Below, piece after piece: positions 5,918 to 6,337 of a stretch of DNA of 6,337 nt. The DNA is from Thermoprotei archaeon (GTDB lineage Archaea; Thermoproteota; Thermoprotei; QMSL01; B3-G16). Within the stretch, counting starts at the first letter, position 1, and each line of letters starts with the position of its first letter. The DNA is taken from positions 1 through 6,337 of the forward strand of contig QMSL01000081.1 of the NCBI GenBank assembly GCA_003649665.1. Direction: 5' to 3'. Position numbers and translations under genes: made by a program. The notes beneath the pieces are model-generated. The model was not told where the DNA came from. It did not search any database and saw nothing but the letters and a program-made list of their open reading frames with translations.

Positions 5918-6337
5918 TTATGTAGTATATACTGGTGTTAAGTGCATACGTATGTATTCATCGAAGTGATCGATTATTTTCCTCGTAACGGGACCTACTT
6001 CACCGCTACCTATAGTTCTGCCATCGATTTCTACCACAGGCCTTATTTCAGCAGCAGTACCGCAGAGGAAAACTTCATCAGCAGTGTATAATTCGTCCGG
6101 GGTAACTGGACGCTCAGCTACTGGTATTCCTAGCTTTTCACTCAACTCTATTATTGATGCTCTTGTTATGCCCGCTAATATTGGAGCGCTAGTCGGAGGA
6201 GTTATTAATGTATTGTTCTTGACTAAAAAGATGTTCTCCCCTGTGGCTTCAGCTACATAGCCATCGAGGCTCAGCATTATTGCTTCGTCTACTCCAGCAG
6301 TTATGGCCTCTATTTTTGCTAATATATTGTTCAGGTA
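5918..6337 (-). CDS. ilvE: Branched-chain amino acid aminotransferase, C-terminal part (5' end outside window)
   Basis: This PLP enzyme (fold type IV) transfers the amino group between glutamate and the keto acids of leucine, isoleucine and valine, the last step of their synthesis, in the cytoplasm. The window holds the last 139 codons; the family is usually about 290-310 residues. The frame stays open to the right edge: YLNNILAKIEA precedes the first internal Met (6277) and matches the family, so that Met is not the start. Counting from the edge, visible motifs are E30 in VAEATGENIF (the Glu that contacts the PLP ring nitrogen), GITR at 56-59 and GTAAEIRPV at 93-101 (phosphate and substrate contacts). 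By analogy with E. coli K159/Y164, the PLP-binding Lys should be about five residues beyond the edge. D-amino acid aminotransferase and aminodeoxychorismate lyase share the fold but fit less well. It lies upstream of the mannosidase in the same direction, with no evident functional tie. Confidence 0.9.
   Translation of the reverse strand, partial: YLNNILAKIEAITAGVDEAIMLSLDGYVAEATGENIFLVKNNTLITPPTSAPILAGITRASIIELSEKLGIPVAERPVTPDELYTADEVFLCGTAAEIRPVVEIDGRTIGSGEVGPVTRKIIDHFDEYIRMHLTPVYTT

Noticed and set aside
5924..5933. Perfect palindrome AGTATATACT
   Set aside because: It lies within the last codons of ilvE, is short and A/T-rich, and coding constraint (VYTT end) explains it well enough.
5909..5941. 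Tiny plus-strand frame starting with ATG at 5909 (about 10 codons)
   Set aside because: Overlaps the antisense of the ilvE end, has no promoter or ribosome binding site and is too short to support.

Overview
The window looks like chromosomal DNA of a thermophilic archaeon, most likely a Thermoproteota (Crenarchaeota) member. The supporting signs are heavy AGA/AGG (Arg) and ATA (Ile) codon use, A/T-rich TATA boxes about 25-30 bases before start codons that mostly lack ribosome binding sites (leaderless style), a GGTG-type ribosome binding site before a TTG start, and charged proteins rich in Lys, Glu and Ile. The genus cannot be fixed from the sequence.

Layout. The left edge cuts into a plus-strand gene for an alkaline-phosphatase-superfamily phosphodiesterase (to 1079); its reading frame is open to the edge, so the first ATG at 33 is not the real start. 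Three more plus-strand genes follow, each with its own promoter-like sequence: a small membrane-anchored protein I do not recognise (1173-1673), a MobB-type GTPase with an added C-terminal iron-sulfur module (1782-2537), and a ThuA-family sugar protein (2612-3334). The ThuA gene meets a large minus-strand GH2 beta-mannosidase gene (3331-5838) head-on; the two genes share the palindrome CTAG as their overlapping stop codons. Upstream of the mannosidase, also on the minus strand, is the C-terminal part of a branched-chain amino acid aminotransferase (5918 to the right edge).

How the genes fit together. Two genes concern carbohydrates (ThuA family and beta-mannosidase) and lie back to back at their 3' ends, which suggests a small glycoside-use locus, although they are on opposite strands and must be controlled separately. 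MobB points to molybdenum or tungsten pterin enzymes elsewhere in the genome. The phosphodiesterase and the aminotransferase look like unrelated neighbours. 

Non-coding signals. A terminator-like hairpin plus T-tract overlaps the stop codon of the unknown membrane protein, and a second hairpin of the same geometry sits at the mobB stop. The mannosidase promoter carries a 19-base imperfect dyad over its TATA box and a 7-base direct repeat at one-helical-turn spacing near the expected transcription start, both good operator candidates. I saw no RNA genes, CRISPR, insertion sequences or signs of a defence system, and the window is mostly ordinary metabolic chromosome.
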